From Marseilla massiliensis (GTDB lineage Bacteria > Bacteroidota > Bacteroidia > Bacteroidales > Bacteroidaceae), in contig NZ_JACJJG010000030.1 of the NCBI RefSeq assembly GCF_016899855.1, forward strand, positions 1-32,720: a stretch of 32,720 bases of DNA, read 5' to 3'. Position numbers and translations under genes: made by a program. The number at the start of each line of letters is the position of its first letter. The stretch's first letter is position 1. This document shows, one piece after another, positions 1 to 8,570 of the stretch. The notes beneath the pieces were generated by a model that was not told where the DNA came from, searched no databases, and saw only the letters and a list, made by a program, of their open reading frames with translations.

Positions 1-275
1 TCGTTTATCCATTTGTATAGATTTTATTATCACCCCCGTTACACCAGGACTCGGGCACTCAAATCTACACAAAAAAAATCTATAACAATAGGTGAACTAA
101 GTGGTCAATACTATTTTGGCCAGAAGGGTCAATCATATTGTAGCCAAAGGGGACAGTCCTGCTTGGCCAAAAGGGTCAAAGTCGCGTGGCTTTTCCATAC
201 GGCGTTCCGTAGGCGCTGTGCCGGCGCTTTCATGGGGTTGTTGTCGGCGTGGCTGTTTCAGGTGTTATAGATGTA
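1..275. other. Left-edge non-coding stretch with a degenerate 24-bp tandem repeat
   Basis: I see no convincing gene here; the short open frames have no recognisable motif. Positions 103-180 carry a degenerate repeat with a GGTCAA/GGACAG anchor at 103, 127, 151 and 174 (steps of 24, 24 and 23), each followed within the unit by a TGGCCA/AGCCAAA-like block. The rest is unremarkable. It could be the upstream region of a gene beyond the left edge, but that cannot be seen. Confidence 0.4.
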
Positions 276-322
276 AAAACGACGTGCGGACAAGGGGTGT
301 GTCCTTGTCCGCACGTCGTTTT
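276..322. terminator. Perfect 20-bp hairpin terminator downstream of infB
   Basis: Positions 276-295 and 303-322 are exact reverse complements (20 bp) around a 7-base loop. The arms start with AAAAC and end with GTTTT, so the hairpin has an A-tract on one side and a T-tract on the other and could terminate transcription in both directions. On the minus strand it lies about 40 bases past the infB stop, so it most likely ends the rimP-nusA-infB transcript. Confidence 0.85.
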
Positions 323-363
323 ATTGCCCGTCAGGCGGTTGCCTGACATGGTTGTTGTATGCG

Positions 364-3204
364 TCAGAGCTTCTGTTTCACTTCTATTTCGGTGAAGGTT
401 TCGATGATGTCGCCTACCTGTATGTCGTTGAAGTTGACGAGGCTTATACCGCACTCGAAGTTTACGCCTACTTCCTTGACGTCGTCCTTGAAGCGCTTTA
501 GGGCGTTGATGTCGCCGGTATGTACTACGATACCGTCGCGTACTACGCGTGCCTTGTCGTTGCGGTGTACCTTGCCTTCGCTGACGTATGCGCCGGCCAC
601 GGTGCCCACTTTCGATATGTGGTAGACTTCGCGCACTTCAACCTGGCCCGTAACGACTTCTTTCTTAACCTTTTCGAGCATTCCTTCCATTGCTGACTTG
701 ACGTCTTCGATGGCGTCGTAGATTACCGAGTAGGTGTTGATTTCCACGCCTTCCTGCTCTGCCAGTTTGCGTGCCGCTGCCGACGGGCGTACCTGGAAGC
801 CTACGATGATGGCGTCGGACGCGTCTGCCAGGGTTACGTCGCTTTCGGATATCTGGCCTACGGCCTTGTGGATGACGTTCACCTTTATTTTCTCGGTAGA
901 CAGCTTGATGAACGAGTCGCTAAGTGCCTCGATACTACCGTCTGTGTCACCCTTGACGATGATGTTGAGTTCCTTGAATGAGCCGAGGGCTATTCGGTGG
1001 CTGATGTCGCTCAGGGTCAGTCGCTTCTGTGTGCGCAAGCCTTGCTCGCGTTGCAGTTGCAGTCGCTTGTTGGCTATCTCGCGGGCTTCCTGTTCCGTCT
1101 CGAGCACGTGGAATGTGTCGCCGGCCGTTGGCGCTCCGTTGAGTCCCAGTATGATTGCCGGCTCTGCCGGCTCTGCCTTTTCGATGCGTTGGTTGCGCTC
1201 GTTGAACATTGCCTTGATGCGTCCGTAGTTGGTTCCGGCTATTACGACGTCGCCTACGCGCAGCGTACCGTTGCTTACGAGCACTGTTGACACGTAACCG
1301 CGGCCCTTGTCGAGCGAAGACTCTATGATACTGCCGGTAGCCTTACGGTTGGGGTTTGCCTTGAGGTCGAGCATTTCGGCCTCGAGCAATACCTTTTCGA
1401 GCAGCTCGTCTACGCCCATGCCTTTCTTGGCGCTGATTTCCTGGCACTGGTATTTACCGCCCCATTCCTCTACGAGGAGGTTCATGTTTGCCAGGTCTTC
1501 GCGTATCTTGTCGGGGTTGGCGCCCGGCTTGTCTATCTTGTTTATGGCGAACACCATCGGCACGTTGGCAGCCTGTGCGTGTGCAATGGCCTCGCGTGTG
1601 GTGGGCATTACGCTGTCGTCTGCCGCGATGATGATGATTGCTATGTCGGTTACCTGTGCTCCGCGGGCACGCATCGCGGTGAAGGCTTCGTGTCCTGGCG
1701 TGTCGAGGAAGGTTATGTGGCGGCCGTCGGACAGCGTCACGTTGTACGCTCCGATGTGCTGCGTTATGCCTCCGGCCTCGCCCGCTATGACGTTAGACTT
1801 GCGGATGTAGTCGAGCAGTGACGTCTTACCGTGGTCTACGTGGCCCATTACGGTAACGATAGGCGCGCGTGGCACGAGGTCGTTTTCGTCGTCGGCCTCC
1901 TCGGTTATGGCTTCAGACACTTCTGCGCTGACGTATTCCGTGGTGAAGCCGAACTCCTCGGCAACGAGGTTTATGGTCTCTGCGTCGAGGCGCTGATTGA
2001 TTGACACCATTATACCAACGCTCATGCATGTGCCTATTACCTGGTTCACCGATACGTTCATCATGCTGGCAAGCTCGCTGACGGTTACGAATTCAGTCAG
2101 CTTCAGTATCTTGCTCTCAGCCTTGGCTTCAGCTCGCTGCTCCTTCAGGTGCTCCTGTACGGCCTCGCGTTTCTCCCTGCGGTACTTGGCGCCCTTCTTG
2201 TTCTGTCCCTTGTTGGTGAGCCTTGCGAGTGTCTCCTTTACCTGGCGTGCAACGTCTTCCTCGTTCACCTCGAGCGGCTTGTGTCCGCGCTTGCGGTTCT
2301 TCTTCTTGCTTCCTGCCTGTGCGTTCTGCGCCGCGCCGTTGCCGTTTTGCTTCACTGCCTGGTCTATGTTGACGCGTTCCTTGGTTATGCGTGAGCGCTT
2401 CTTCTTGCCCTCCGAGTGTGCCTGTGCGGCCTTTTCCTCGCGTTCTTTCCTGCGTTCCTCCTTTGATTTCTTCTTGGGACGTGTGCTTTGGTTAAGCGAG
2501 TCGAGGTCGATTTTACCCAATACGTTTACCTTCGGGGCCAGCTTCTTTTCGCTCTTCAGAGTGAAAATCTTGCTTTCCTCGGTCGTTTCGTTGGCCGTCT
2601 GCATATCTTCTTTTGCCGTTTCGGCCTTTTGGGGTTTGCTTTCCTCGGCGTGCGTTGTGGCTTTCGGCTCGTCCTGCGGCTTTTTGTCCACAGTGTTTTC
2701 AGCCTTTTCCTCAAGCGGCTTTTGCGGCTGCTCAGCGGGCTTTTCCACCTTTGTGTCGGCCTGTTTTGTCTCTTCTTTTTCCTTCGGGGCTTGTGTCTTT
2801 GGCGCCTGGCTTACGGCAGAAGCCTTTTCCTCGCCGGCCGTTTGCTGCTGGCGGGGTTGTGCGGCGTGTCCCGTTTTCTTGTCAAGGCTGTCGAGGTCGA
2901 TTTTCCCCAGCACGGTATATTTCTGCGGTTGGGTGTTCCTTTGGGTGTTTTCAGCCTTCTGCTCCTTGCGTTCTTGTGTCTTCTTTTTCTCTTTTGGGTG
3001 TTTCTGGAGGAGTTTCTCTGCCTGGTTTCTTACTTCCTTGTCTGACTTGAACTCTTCCACGAGGGCGTTGTACTGGCTGTCGCTGAGCTTGAAGCTTAGG
3101 TCGTCCCTTACTTCGCCCAAGTCACTTCTTTTCTTAAGGAATTCAACTGCCGTCTGAAGTCCTATGTTCAATTCACGTATTGCTTTATTTAATCTGATAC
3201 TCAT
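364..3204 (-). CDS. infB: Translation initiation factor IF-2
   Basis: This is a 946-residue GTPase that delivers initiator tRNA to the small ribosomal subunit. The N-terminus (1-60) looks like the IF2 N-terminal helical domain. Residues 60-370 form a long charged Lys/Glu/Gln-rich linker, followed by a second IF2_N-type segment (about 370-425). The G domain has GHVDHGKT at 454-461, DTPGHE at 501-506 and NKID at 555-558. Domains II to IV follow to the C-terminus. The linker holds the same ten residues, [10 protein letters not shown], twice (98-107 and 228-237). The total length fits Bacteroidetes IF2, which is longer than the E. coli protein because of the linker. It is the last gene of rimP-nusA-infB. 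An AATTCAT repeat tract fills the 139-bp gap to nusA. The assignment is certain. Confidence 0.98.
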   Translation of the reverse strand: MSIRLNKAIRELNIGLQTAVEFLKKRSDLGEVRDDLSFKLSDSQYNALVEEFKSDKEVRNQAEKLLQKHPKEKKKTQERKEQKAENTQRNTQPQKYTVLGKIDLDSLDKKTGHAAQPRQQQTAGEEKASAVSQAPKTQAPKEKEETKQADTKVEKPAEQPQKPLEEKAENTVDKKPQDEPKATTHAEESKPQKAETAKEDMQTANETTEESKIFTLKSEKKLAPKVNVLGKIDLDSLNQSTRPKKKSKEERRKEREEKAAQAHSEGKKKRSRITKERVNIDQAVKQNGNGAAQNAQAGSKKKNRKRGHKPLEVNEEDVARQVKETLARLTNKGQNKKGAKYRREKREAVQEHLKEQRAEAKAESKILKLTEFVTVSELASMMNVSVNQVIGTCMSVGIMVSINQRLDAETINLVAEEFGFTTEYVSAEVSEAITEEADDENDLVPRAPIVTVMGHVDHGKTSLLDYIRKSNVIAGEAGGITQHIGAYNVTLSDGRHITFLDTPGHEAFTAMRARGAQVTDIAIIIIAADDSVMPTTREAIAHAQAANVPMVFAINKIDKPGANPDKIREDLANMNLLVEEWGGKYQCQEISAKKGMGVDELLEKVLLEAEMLDLKANPNRKATGSIIESSLDKGRGYVSTVLVSNGTLRVGDVVIAGTNYGRIKAMFNERNQRIEKAEPAEPAIILGLNGAPTAGDTFHVLETEQEAREIANKRLQLQREQGLRTQKRLTLSDISHRIALGSFKELNIIVKGDTDGSIEALSDSFIKLSTEKIKVNVIHKAVGQISESDVTLADASDAIIVGFQVRPSAAARKLAEQEGVEINTYSVIYDAIEDVKSAMEGMLEKVKKEVVTGQVEVREVYHISKVGTVAGAYVSEGKVHRNDKARVVRDGIVVHTGDINALKRFKDDVKEVGVNFECGISLVNFNDIQVGDIIETFTEIEVKQKL

Positions 3205-3213
3205 ACTCTTTTT

Positions 3214-3345
3214 AATTCATAATTCATAATTCATAATTCATAATTCCAAATTGGCTTAACCGAGTGTTTTTTCATAATCCATAATTGACTTTCGAGCATT
3301 TGAATGCGCAGCCAATTATGAATTACGAATTATGAATTATGAATT
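3214..3345. repeat. AATTCAT tandem tract and its inverted copy between nusA and infB
   Basis: Four to five copies of AATTCAT occupy 3214-3246. The complementary series (AATTATGAATTA...) occupies 3314-3345 and runs over the nusA stop codon. Together they could form a stem of about 30 bp with a loop of about 67 bases in the nusA-infB mRNA. Tracts of this kind recur as filler between genes in this window (GAGTTAAG and AGTTAAAG types), so a dispersed repeat is likelier than a dedicated regulator. Confidence 0.6.
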
Positions 3346-4606
3346 ACTCAAATTCTGCCCTCAGCACTTTCAGCACGTTGTCCACCGTCTCTTCTTCGAG
3401 GTCGGCCTTCTCAACGAGCATTTCGCGTGGTGCGTTGAGTACGGCTTTTGCGGTGTCAAGGCCGATGCTCTTGATTGCATCGATGATCCATTGGTCGATT
3501 TCGTCGGAGAATTCGTCGAGGTATATGTCCTCGTCAACTTCGCTTTCGTCGAGTTCGCGGAATACGTCTATGGTGTATTCGGTCAGCATGCTGGCCAGCT
3601 TGATGTTAAGTCCGCCGCGTCCGATGGCAAGCGACACTTCCTCGGGGCGCAGGTAAACTTCGGCCTTCTTGTTCTCTTCGTCTACGTTGATGCTCGAGAT
3701 TTTCGCCGGGCTGAGTGCTCTCTGGATGAACAGCTTGATGTTGGCGGTGTAGTTTACCACGTCGATATTCTCGTTGCAAAGCTCGCGTACGATACCGTGC
3801 ACACGGCTTCCCTTCACTCCCACGCAGGCTCCTACGGGGTCGATGCGGTCGTCATAGCTCTCTACCGCTATCTTGGCGCGCTCGCCCGGCATGCGTGCAA
3901 TGCGGCGGATGGTGATTAGTCCGTCGGCAATTTCTGGCACTTCGGCTTCGAGCAGGCGCTCGAGGAACATGTTGCTCGTGCGCGAGAGGATTATTTTCGG
4001 GTTGTTGTTATCGTTGGTAACGTCTTTTATCACGGCGCGTACGGTCTCTCCCTTGCGGTAGACGTCGTGCGGAATCTGCTCTGACTTGGGCAGTATCAGC
4101 TCGTTGTTCTCGTCGTCTACGAGCAGCACCTCGCGCTTCCAAACCTGGTAAACCTCGGCGCTGATAACCTGTCCTACGCGGTCCTTGTACTTGTTGTACA
4201 GGCTGTCGTGCTCAAGCTCGAGTATTTTCGAGGCCAAAGTCTGGCGCAGGTTGAGGATGGCCCTGCGTCCGAACTTGCTGAAGTCAACCTTCTCGCTCAC
4301 CTCTTCGCCGACCTCATAGTCGGGTTCTATCTTCAGGGCGTCTGTCAGGGCTATTTCCTTGTTCTCGTCTTTTACCTCGCCGTCGGCTACGACTATGCGG
4401 TTGCGGTAGATTTCGAAGTCGCCCTTGTCGGGGTTGACGATGACGTCAAAGTTCTCGTCACTGCCGAATATCTTGGCTATGACGTTGCGGAAACTCTCCT
4501 CAAGCACGCTCATGAGCGTTGTGCGGTCGATGTTCTTGGTGTCCTTGAACTCCTTGAAGGTGTCGACCATGCTTACGGTTTCTTCATCTTTCTTTCTCGT
4601 TGCCAT
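3344..4606 (-). CDS. nusA: Transcription elongation/termination factor NusA
   Basis: This 420-residue RNA polymerase-binding factor acts in pausing, termination and antitermination. The order of parts is NusA N-terminal domain (about 12-135), S1 domain (about 143-210), first KH domain (about 235-305, with a GVKGSRVHGIVREL loop region) and second KH domain (IGRGGLNIKLAS near 325-340). An acidic tail containing a DESEVDEDIYLDEF-like stretch follows. The acidic AR repeats of enterobacterial NusA are missing, as in most non-proteobacterial NusA. The ATG at 4606 gives the usual N-terminus. It lies between rimP and infB, the widely conserved order, and is probably co-transcribed because no TAnnTTTG element is evident in the 288-bp gap upstream. 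Confidence 0.97.
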   Translation of the reverse strand: MATRKKDEETVSMVDTFKEFKDTKNIDRTTLMSVLEESFRNVIAKIFGSDENFDVIVNPDKGDFEIYRNRIVVADGEVKDENKEIALTDALKIEPDYEVGEEVSEKVDFSKFGRRAILNLRQTLASKILELEHDSLYNKYKDRVGQVISAEVYQVWKREVLLVDDENNELILPKSEQIPHDVYRKGETVRAVIKDVTNDNNNPKIILSRTSNMFLERLLEAEVPEIADGLITIRRIARMPGERAKIAVESYDDRIDPVGACVGVKGSRVHGIVRELCNENIDVVNYTANIKLFIQRALSPAKISSINVDEENKKAEVYLRPEEVSLAIGRGGLNIKLASMLTEYTIDVFRELDESEVDEDIYLDEFSDEIDQWIIDAIKSIGLDTAKAVLNAPREMLVEKADLEEETVDNVLKVLRAEFE

Positions 4607-4894
4607 ATATGTTTGTTGTTTATTTATTCTTTTTATAGTAGTTAAAGGAGTTTGAGTAGTTAGCGCTCCCTACGGTCGCTAAGTAGTTAAAGTCAAATGA
4701 CATGTCCGTCGGGAGCGGCATTCAAGGAGTTAAGGAGTAATGAAGTTAAGGAGTTAAGACAATAGTCTTGATGGACATTTACTTTTCTTTCTTTCGCTTC
4801 TTCATCTTTTTTATCCATTCTCCTCTTGCCTTTCTATTGTCAAGGCATATCAAGCTCCCTTCTTTCGGGAGGGTTGGGGTAGGTTGATTCCTCC
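4607..4894. repeat. rimP-nusA spacer filled with dispersed repeats
   Basis: No gene is seen. The gap holds AGTTAAAGGAGTTTGAGTAGTTAG-type direct repeats (4640-4760) with an imperfect inverted pair TTAGCG/CGCTAA around 4660-4683. A copy of a CTCCCTTCTTTCGGGAGGG palindrome lies at about 4855-4875; a related CCTCCCCGAGGGGAGG palindrome appears at about 22730-22746. Similar AGTTAAAGGA tracts occur at 7020-7220 and 9956-10010. These look like dispersed intergenic repeats rather than promoter elements. Confidence 0.5.
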
Positions 4895-5362
4895 TTACTT
4901 AAAGCTGATAAGATACTTTGTGTACTTCACTTCGTCCATCGAGAATGTCTTGTCAACGTCCTCCATCGTGGGGCGCTTGGCGCCGTCCTTCTTTACTTTC
5001 TCGCGTACGGTGACGGTGAAGTTGCGGCCGTCAACGGCCTTGAGCACACCCTTGTGCTTCTTTCCCTCGGCGTCGAGCACCTCAACTTCCTTGCCCACAA
5101 AGTTGACATACTGCTGCGGAACCTTGAACGGTTGGCCCAGTCCGGCGCTTCCTACCTCAAGCTCGTAGTCCTCCTCGTCACGGCTCAGATGGTCCTCGAT
5201 GTACTTGCTTAGCTGTACGCAGTCCTCAATCCATACGCCGTCGGCATGGTCAATCTCGACTACAATCTTGTCATCCTGACTGATTTCAACGTCTACAAGG
5301 AAATATTCCTTGTCCTTCAGCCATTCTTCAACTAAATTCCTTACTACGTTTTTGTCTATCAT
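4895..5362 (-). CDS. rimP: Ribosome maturation factor RimP
   Basis: A 155-residue protein needed for assembly of the 30S subunit. It has the RimP N-terminal alpha/beta domain (VDVEISQDDKIVVEIDHADGVWIEDCVQLSKYIE) and the C-terminal SH3-like domain (LEVGSAGLGQPFK, then VEVLDAEGKKHKGVLKAVDGRNFTVTV). I place the start at the ATG at 5362 (MIDKNVV...), which gives family-typical length. A longer in-frame ATG at 5407 would add residues encoded by a leader hairpin and would start almost on top of the predicted transcription start. It is the first gene of rimP-nusA-infB. Confidence 0.95.
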   Translation of the reverse strand: MIDKNVVRNLVEEWLKDKEYFLVDVEISQDDKIVVEIDHADGVWIEDCVQLSKYIEDHLSRDEEDYELEVGSAGLGQPFKVPQQYVNFVGKEVEVLDAEGKKHKGVLKAVDGRNFTVTVREKVKKDGAKRPTMEDVDKTFSMDEVKYTKYLISFK

Positions 5363-5384
5363 AAACGGGTATTTAAAATAAAAT

Positions 5385-5405
5385 GAGGAGCTTCGCGAGC
5401 CCCTC
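5385..5405 (-). promoter_or_regulatory. Hairpin in the rimP leader, possible attenuator
   Basis: On the minus strand this reads GAGGGGCT-CGCGA-AGCTCCTC, an 8-bp stem with one mismatch and a 5-base loop. It is followed at once by ATTTTATTTT. It lies between the predicted rimP promoter and the rimP start codon, so it resembles a short terminator/attenuator in the 5' leader. Function is inferred from shape and position only. Confidence 0.45.
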
Positions 5406-5421
5406 ATTCCACTGAACGGTG

Positions 5422-5453
5422 CAAATTTAGCAATAAAATCGCACCCTCACAAA
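5422..5453 (-). promoter_or_regulatory. Bacteroidetes-type promoter for rimP-nusA-infB
   Basis: On the minus strand a TTTG (-33) at 5453-5450 is followed after 20 bases by TAAATTTG (-7, TAnnTTTG) at 5429-5422. Both elements and the spacing fit the consensus known for the Bacteroidetes primary sigma factor. Transcription would start near 5415, about 50 bases before the rimP ATG at 5362. Confidence 0.75.
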
Positions 5454-5506
5454 TATTTTGCCGTTTTTTATGCAAAATGTAATAACTCGGCGATTCTTTG
5501 TTAGCG

Positions 5507-5617
5507 GACAAGCAGACGAGTGACAAGCAGACAAGGAGATTTGCCTGGTTGGTGCGCTTTTTTTACCTTTCAAAATGCCTTTCTCACCTTCTTACCCTCT
5601 TACTTTCTCACCTTCCC
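5507..5617. repeat. Dispersed repeat pair: GACAAGCAGACGAG unit plus TTCTCACC tract
   Basis: Positions 5507-5545 carry GACAAGCAGACGAG-TGACAAGCAGACAAGG-AGATTTGCC. Closely related copies occur at 8571-8606 (inverted at 8630-8668) and 22794-22830. About 20-30 bases on, 5575-5617 is a pyrimidine-rich tract of TTCTCACC/TTCTTACC units, matching tracts at 20488-20570 and 22848-22883. No coding potential is seen. Confidence 0.6.
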
Positions 5618-5622
5618 CGTAT

Positions 5623-5726
5623 CTCTTTGATTATTAACGCATTATAAAAGGCCGTCTTTTGACTTGTAAAAGACGGCCTTTTGCATTGCGGTTGACGGCC
5701 TTTTGGAACGCAAAAGGCCACCTTTT
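5623..5726. repeat. 22-bp-pitch palindrome array A (four units) with flank motif
   Basis: Four 15-bp units start at 5646, 5668, 5690 and 5712, exactly 22 bp apart. Unit 1 (AAAAGGCCGTCTTTT) and unit 2 (AAAAGACGGCCTTTT) are exact reverse complements and could form a 15-bp stem with a 7-base loop. Unit 3 has lost its left AAAA, and unit 4 is AAAAGGCCACCTTTT. The block CTTTGATTATTAACG (5625-5639) lies 6 bases before the array. It starts 7 bases past the ftsW stop, so it could act as the ftsW terminator. Confidence 0.8.
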
Positions 5727-5732
5727 GCTTTT

Positions 5733-7007
5733 TCATTCTATTTCGACAGCCTGCGTGGCGGTCTTGCCTTCGTCACGCTTCTTGGCGGAATAGCTTACGC
5801 TCAGTATCACCCCGATGTACGCGCAGTTGATAATCGTCGACGTACCGCCCTTGCTTATCAGCGGCAGCGGCTGTCCCGTTACGGGCACGAGGCCTACGGC
5901 TACGGCCATGTTGAACAGGGCCTGCACCACGAGCAGCAGGGCAAAGCCCATTATCAGCAGCGCGGGGAAGGTGTTGGCGCAGCGGTTGGCAATGCTTGCC
6001 GTGCGGAACAGCAGCACGATATACAGCATGCAGACGAATACCGCGCCCAGTATCCCGAGCTCTTCAATGATGATGGCGTAGATGAAGTCGGAGAAAGCCT
6101 GCGACAGGAAGTCGCGCTCTACCGAGTTGCCGGGCCCCTTGCCTATGACGTTCGACGAGGCGATGGCTATGTTCGCGTGTGAAGTCTGTGCGTCCTTGCC
6201 GTTGATGTCGACATCCTCAGGCGCCACGTATTCATGGCTGAGGAAGTTGTCTATGCGGGCCTTCCACGTGTCGAAGCGGTGGAAAACCTTTTCAACCACG
6301 GTTTCGTCCTTCTGCGTCGCCTGCTCCACCATTGCCTTGTCTGGCGCCGAGGCGACATCTTTCGTGTTGTCGTGGCCGAAGAGCATTACCATCGAAACCA
6401 CAAGGGCGAGCAGCAGCATGACCGTGCCCAGCAGCTTGCCGAGCTGTTGTCCGGGCACTTTCCCGATGAACATCATCAGGAAAATCACCGTACACAGCAG
6501 CACGGCCGTCGACAGGTTCTCGACCATGATTAGCGGTATGATGAACGCGCAGACAATGAGTATGTACTTTATCGCCCGCTTGTCGGTGCCTGCGGGGGTC
6601 TGCATGGCGCTCAGGATTTGCGCCGTCGCGAGTATAAGTGTTCCCTTGGCAATCTCCGACGGCTGGAATTGTATGCCGAGAATCTCTATCCATCGCTGCG
6701 AGCCGTTTGTGCTTTCGCCCACGAAGAACACAACGATGAGCAGGATGAACGACAGCAGCAGGGCAAACGGCGTTACTATCTTGAAGTACCGGCACTTGAT
6801 GTTCATCGTGCAGACCATCACCACCACGCCCACGGCCAGCAGCGCGCAGTGCTTCAGTACGGGGCCGAGATAGTTGCCGGTCTTGAACGACAGGTTGCTC
6901 GAAGCGCTGAAAACCTCGATTATGCTGATAAGGCACAGGAAGAAAAACACCGACCAGATGACGGCGTCGCCCTTGAATTTGCTTTCTGTTACGTTGTCCT
7001 TGGACAT
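5733..7007 (-). CDS. ftsW: Septal peptidoglycan polymerase FtsW (SEDS family)
   Basis: A 424-residue polytopic membrane protein that polymerises lipid II at the division septum together with FtsI. About ten hydrophobic segments are visible. Family motifs are NGSQRWIEILGIQFQPSE (101-118), GPGNSVERDFLSQAFSDFIYA (291-311) and VTGQPLPLISKGG (376-388). D307 in SDFIYA occupies the position of the catalytic Asp described for SEDS proteins. The loop at about 212-290 is long and rich in charged residues, as in other Bacteroidetes FtsW. It is the last gene of the mraZ cluster here. The following gene is rimP with its own promoter, so murG, murC, ftsQ, ftsA and ftsZ must lie elsewhere. Confidence 0.95.
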   Translation of the reverse strand: MSKDNVTESKFKGDAVIWSVFFFLCLISIIEVFSASSNLSFKTGNYLGPVLKHCALLAVGVVVMVCTMNIKCRYFKIVTPFALLLSFILLIVVFFVGESTNGSQRWIEILGIQFQPSEIAKGTLILATAQILSAMQTPAGTDKRAIKYILIVCAFIIPLIMVENLSTAVLLCTVIFLMMFIGKVPGQQLGKLLGTVMLLLALVVSMVMLFGHDNTKDVASAPDKAMVEQATQKDETVVEKVFHRFDTWKARIDNFLSHEYVAPEDVDINGKDAQTSHANIAIASSNVIGKGPGNSVERDFLSQAFSDFIYAIIIEELGILGAVFVCMLYIVLLFRTASIANRCANTFPALLIMGFALLLVVQALFNMAVAVGLVPVTGQPLPLISKGGTSTIINCAYIGVILSVSYSAKKRDEGKTATQAVEIE

Positions 7008-7019
7008 TTATTCTGATAA

Positions 7020-7219
7020 GAGTTAATGATTAGGAATAGAAGATTGAGTTAAGAGTTAAGAATTAAGAGTTAAGAAAATATGCCGCCGCCGGTTTCTTAC
7101 TTAATGTTTACGTATCGCCAATCAAGAATTATAAAACCGCCCTTGTACGCTCAAAGCACGGGTATTTTCTTAACTCTTAATTAGCTTACGCTGACTTTCA
7201 GTTCTTAACTCTTAATTTT
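7020..7219. repeat. murD-ftsW spacer with GAGTTAAGAATTAAG tracts in inverted orientation
   Basis: A series of GAGTTAAGA/GAATTAAGA units runs from about 7020 to 7077. The complementary series (TTCTTAACTCTTAATT) runs from about 7166 to 7219, reaching the murD stop. The two could pair into a long stem. No gene or promoter element is visible. This is the same kind of short-unit filler seen at 3214-3345. Confidence 0.5.
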
Positions 7220-8551
7220 TTACAGTTTCCTTACGAGCGTCTTGAACTGCTCGCCGCGGTCTTCCATGTTCTTGAACAGGTCGAAGCTGGCGCAGCAAGG
7301 GCTCAGCAGGACGGTGTCTCCGGGGCGCGCCATCTCGTAGCAGGCAGCCACGCAGTCTTTCATCGAGTGCGTGTCGCGCACCGGAATGCCCATTCCGTCG
7401 AAGAAGTTGTGCAGCTTCGTGTTGTCCGCTCCTAAGTAGACAAGGCCCGCGCACTTCTCTTTCACCAGGTCCTTTATGGCGTTATAGTCGTTGCCTTTGT
7501 CCTTTCCGCCAAGAATGAGGATGACAGGTGTCTTCATGCTTTCCAGCGCGTACCAGCACGCATCGACGTTAGTCGCCTTCGAGTCGTTGACGTATTGCAC
7601 GCCCGCTACTTTCGTAACCTTCTCCAAGCGGTGCTCAACGCCGGGGAAGTCGCTCAGGCTTTTGCGTATAAACTCCTTCTTTATTCCGGCCACGTTAGAG
7701 GCTATTCCGGCGGCCAGTGAGTTGTAGATGTTGTGCTTGCCGGTAAGGCTCAGTTCCTCTTGCTCCATGTTGAAGGGCGTGGGTTTCTCTATTTTGTACT
7801 GCCCCTCCTCGATGTATCCAATCGAGCCTACCTCCTTCAGCTCGGAGAACGGGTACTGTATGGCCTTTATGTCGTATTTGTTAAGCTCTCGCCTGATAAT
7901 CGGGTCGTCGTTCCAATATATGAAAGAGTCATCCCTGGTCTGGTTCTGCAGAATGCGCATCTTGGCGTCCACGTAGTTCTGCATGCAGTTGTCATAGCGG
8001 TCGAGATGGTCGGGCGTGATGTTGAGCAGGATGGCTATGTTGGCGCGGAAGTCGTACATGTTGTCCAGCTGGAACGAACTCAGCTCGATAACATAGTACT
8101 CGTGCGGGTCCTCGGCTACCTGCAGGGCAAGGCTGTTGCCGATGTTGCCTGCCAGTCCGACGTCATAACCGGCGCTCTTGAATATGTGGTAGATGAGCGA
8201 AGTGGTAGTAGTCTTGCCGTTGCTGCCCGTGATGCAAATCATCTTCGAGCGCGTGTAGCGGCCGGCGAACTCTATTTCGCTGATTATGTGTATGCCCTTG
8301 TCGGCGCATTTCCTTACCATCGGCGCGTCGTTGGGTATGCCGGGGCTTTTTATTATCTCGTCGGCGTTGACGATTTTCTCCTCCGTATGCCGGCCTTCCT
8401 CCCACTGAATGCCGTGGTCGTCGAGCAGTTTCTTGTACTTATCCTTGATGGCCGACATGTCGGATACGAACACGTCAAAACCTTCCTTCTTGGCTAATAC
8501 GGCGGCTCCGGCGCCGCTTTCGCCTGCTCCGAGTATTACTATTCGTTTCAT
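7220..8551 (-). CDS. murD: UDP-N-acetylmuramoyl-L-alanine:D-glutamate ligase
   Basis: A cytoplasmic ATP-dependent ligase that adds D-Glu to UDP-MurNAc-L-Ala. With the ATG at 8551 it has 443 residues, begins MKRIVILGAGESGAG (Rossmann-like N-terminal domain) and carries the P-loop TGSNGKTTT at 108-116. The Mur central-domain segments ELSSFQLDNM and NITPDHLDRY follow, then the C-terminal domain with YVNDSKATNVDA and LLSPCCASFD. A TTG 24 bases upstream keeps the frame open, but the ATG gives the family N-terminus. It sits in the standard order between mraY and ftsW. Confidence 0.96.
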   Translation of the reverse strand: MKRIVILGAGESGAGAAVLAKKEGFDVFVSDMSAIKDKYKKLLDDHGIQWEEGRHTEEKIVNADEIIKSPGIPNDAPMVRKCADKGIHIISEIEFAGRYTRSKMICITGSNGKTTTTSLIYHIFKSAGYDVGLAGNIGNSLALQVAEDPHEYYVIELSSFQLDNMYDFRANIAILLNITPDHLDRYDNCMQNYVDAKMRILQNQTRDDSFIYWNDDPIIRRELNKYDIKAIQYPFSELKEVGSIGYIEEGQYKIEKPTPFNMEQEELSLTGKHNIYNSLAAGIASNVAGIKKEFIRKSLSDFPGVEHRLEKVTKVAGVQYVNDSKATNVDACWYALESMKTPVILILGGKDKGNDYNAIKDLVKEKCAGLVYLGADNTKLHNFFDGMGIPVRDTHSMKDCVAACYEMARPGDTVLLSPCCASFDLFKNMEDRGEQFKTLVRKL

Positions 8552-8570
8552 GTTATTTGTTATTTTAGTT

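Noticed and set aside
13..270. Small plus-strand gene of 85 codons at the left edge
   Set aside because: It runs through the 24-bp repeat, has no domain, signal peptide or promoter, and ends just before the infB terminator hairpin.
1997..3157. Long plus-strand open frame of 386 codons opposite infB
   Set aside because: It mirrors the charged linker of infB, giving low-complexity Ser/Phe/Leu runs with no signal, domain or promoter; it is a shadow of the real gene.
5363..5407. Upstream ATG start for rimP at 5407
   Set aside because: It would add residues encoded by a leader hairpin and lies about 8 bases from the predicted transcription start. The ATG at 5362 gives the family-typical N-terminus and length.
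5646..5726. CRISPR array
   Set aside because: Units are 15 bp and palindromic with 7-bp spacers, the units themselves vary, the arrays are short and dispersed over seven places, and there are no cas genes.
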